Below, in pieces: positions 62,839 to 64,000 of a DNA stretch of 64,000 bases. This stretch comes from Akkermansia muciniphila. Its GTDB lineage: Bacteria; Verrucomicrobiota; Verrucomicrobiia; Opitutales; UBA953. Every line of letters begins with the position of its first letter. The first letter of the stretch is position 1. The notes beneath the pieces are model-generated. The model was not told the DNA's origin, made no database searches, and was given only the letters and a program-made list of their open reading frames with translations. Both the position numbers and the translations under genes were made by a program. The stretch is from contig CALQLO010000006.1 in the NCBI GenBank assembly GCA_943331445.1, positions 32,015 to 96,014 of the forward strand, written 5' to 3'.

Positions 62839-64000
62839 TGAAATCCGGCTTTTATTACGTGTTGGGTTTATTGCTAGTCGCAGGCGCAAGTGTCCTGTCG
62901 GCTCAGTCACTGCCCGGTACGACGCCGCTGGAAGCGCAGGGGGATTACTCTGCAACCATGGTGAGCGGGATTGATCGCATGGCTTTACGTCTCATCGAAG
63001 CCTCCCGTGCCAGTCGTAAGCCTAATCGTGAAACCTTGAAAAATATCCTGGGTTTGGTCGACGTGCGCCTGCCGGGCGTCTCTCTGGAGTCGGTGGGAGA
63101 TTCAAAGAACCCTGCGTTACTTGTAGAGAATGATGAGATGATGGTCACCCGTGTGCGCTGGCGGGTGCTGGATGGGGTTGCGGGAGAAGGCATCCATATC
63201 CGCCCCAAGGGTAGGATTCTCGCCCGCGTGATCTGCCTGCCCGATGCCGACACCGAGCCGGAGCAGATGGTCTCGAAGCTCGCCTGGTTAGACGGTTGCG
63301 AAATCATCATTCCCGCCCTGATTAGTCGGGCGCCGGAGTTCAGTGATAGCCCTCGGTTAGGGATAAAGACCAATGTCCCGCATCGGGAGTGGATTTACCG
63401 TCAGTCCTTTGTGTTCGGGCGTCATATCATTGGATATGAGCTCCAGAAAACTTTAGCTTTGGTGGATTGGTGCAAGGCGTTGCCCGACCGGAAGCGTCTG
63501 ATCGTCGCGGGTTATGGAGAGGGTGGCCTCCTCGCCTTGCATGCCGCCGCCCTCGATCCCCGCATCGATGGCGCCTTGGTCCGAGGTTATTTTGGACCGC
63601 GCGAAGGTGTCTGGGCTGAGCCTATCGATCGCAATGTTTTCGGTTTGCTCCGTGATTTCGGTGATACGGAGGTGGCCTCGTTAATCGCTCCGCGCCCGCT
63701 GGTCATTAGTAACGAGGGCTTTCCGGTAGTGTCCGGGCCTCCGGCCGCCTCGCCAGGTCGCCGAGCAATCGCCGCCCCCGGACGCGTGACTGCCCCAGAT
63801 TGGGCTTCAGTTCAGGCCGAAGGTGAGAAGGCCCGCCGCTTGGCGCCAGGTGATTGGTTGACCGTGCTGCCTGCCGGGCACCTCGGGCGTGATATGGCTG
63901 TAAAGTTATTGGGCGAAACGACAGCGCAGGAAATCTCAAGTCAGGGCAAGCCCCGCGAGCCAATGCCAGTGGCGATTGATGTGACTCGACAGGAACGGCA
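62838..64000 (+). CDS. Exported alpha/beta-hydrolase-fold protein, 3' partial
   Basis: Starts at ATG 62838, overlapping the previous stop by one base, and stays open to the window end (387 codons). Signal peptide MKSGFYYVLGLLLVAGASVLS. The fold resembles the dienelactone-hydrolase/acetyl xylan esterase group: RILARVICLPDADTEPEQM, RQSFVFGRHIIGYELQK, RLIVAGYGEGGLLALHAA, and LIAPRPLVISNEGF after it. The nucleophile elbow GxSxG reads GYGEGG, with Glu228 in place of Ser. LPAGHLGRDM could hold the His. It may be non-hydrolytic or use another mechanism. Confidence 0.8.
   Translation, partial: MKSGFYYVLGLLLVAGASVLSAQSLPGTTPLEAQGDYSATMVSGIDRMALRLIEASRASRKPNRETLKNILGLVDVRLPGVSLESVGDSKNPALLVENDEMMVTRVRWRVLDGVAGEGIHIRPKGRILARVICLPDADTEPEQMVSKLAWLDGCEIIIPALISRAPEFSDSPRLGIKTNVPHREWIYRQSFVFGRHIIGYELQKTLALVDWCKALPDRKRLIVAGYGEGGLLALHAAALDPRIDGALVRGYFGPREGVWAEPIDRNVFGLLRDFGDTEVASLIAPRPLVISNEGFPVVSGPPAASPGRRAIAAPGRVTAPDWASVQAEGEKARRLAPGDWLTVLPAGHLGRDMAVKLLGETTAQEISSQGKPREPMPVAIDVTRQER

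Overview
The window reads as a continuous piece of chromosome from a bacterium of the PVC superphylum, most likely a Verrucomicrobiota of the Opitutae type. The grounds are: high G+C; frequent GTG/TTG starts and few strong Shine-Dalgarno sequences; many secreted proteins of families typical of Verrucomicrobiota and Planctomycetota (DUF1592/DUF1587 cytochromes, DUF1552 proteins, TIGR02603/02604 heme proteins, sulfatase, GDSL esterases, a sialidase-like protein); and interspersed AGCGGTT-type repeats. This is inference from gene content; no rRNA is present. Forty-eight protein genes are supported, the first and last cut by the window edges, plus one doubtful small ORF. I saw no tRNA, rRNA, CRISPR array, transposase or phage gene.

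Region 1 (1-18.1 kb) is mostly housekeeping: a GH16 glucanase tail, cysS, a SIMPL-domain protein, thrS, a Tat-exported alkaline phosphatase, a secreted redoxin, cysE followed by a soluble GAF histidine kinase, a DedA membrane protein, glnD, msrA, rarA, a tRNA-dihydrouridine synthase and dnaA. Region 2 (18.1-25.2 kb) starts with a terminator and a TPP riboswitch leading thiC. After a GCGGTT inverted repeat come a methyltransferase, a GDSL esterase, a secreted C39-type protease, lexA with an overlapping promoter/operator, and a small beta-barrel-like outer membrane protein.

Region 3 (25.2-39.9 kb) holds an ADP-ribosylglycohydrolase and a PVC-type secreted redox set: two large CxxCH heme proteins with propeller/HEAT architecture, a DUF1592-type double-CxxCH cytochrome, its DUF1552 partner, a GDSL esterase, an RNase H-fold-like protein and an unknown exported protein. 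Region 4 (40.0-49.6 kb) is a tight eight-gene operon: a VWA protein, a small helical protein, a proline-rich tandem-repeat protein, a 1175-residue membrane-anchored protein of unknown family, a MoxR AAA+ ATPase, a DUF58 protein, a two-span membrane protein and a second VWA protein. It resembles Bat/MoxR-type envelope systems but is permuted and carries two unfamiliar components, and it is my best candidate for an undescribed system.

Region 5 (49.7-54.9 kb, minus strand) is a complete D-glucarate catabolic unit: 2-oxoglutarate semialdehyde dehydrogenase, 5-dehydro-4-deoxyglucarate dehydratase, an MFS permease and glucarate dehydratase, taking glucarate to 2-oxoglutarate. Region 6 (55.0-64.0 kb) is degradative and miscellaneous: a sulfatase, a small acidic protein, a BaiN/HI0933 flavoprotein, an alpha/beta esterase, a ceramidase-like protein, a propeller-like exported protein, a sialidase-like protein and the start of an alpha/beta hydrolase-fold protein with Glu at the nucleophile position. 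Together regions 3, 5 and 6 suggest a heterotroph that breaks down complex, partly sulfated and uronic-acid-containing glycans.
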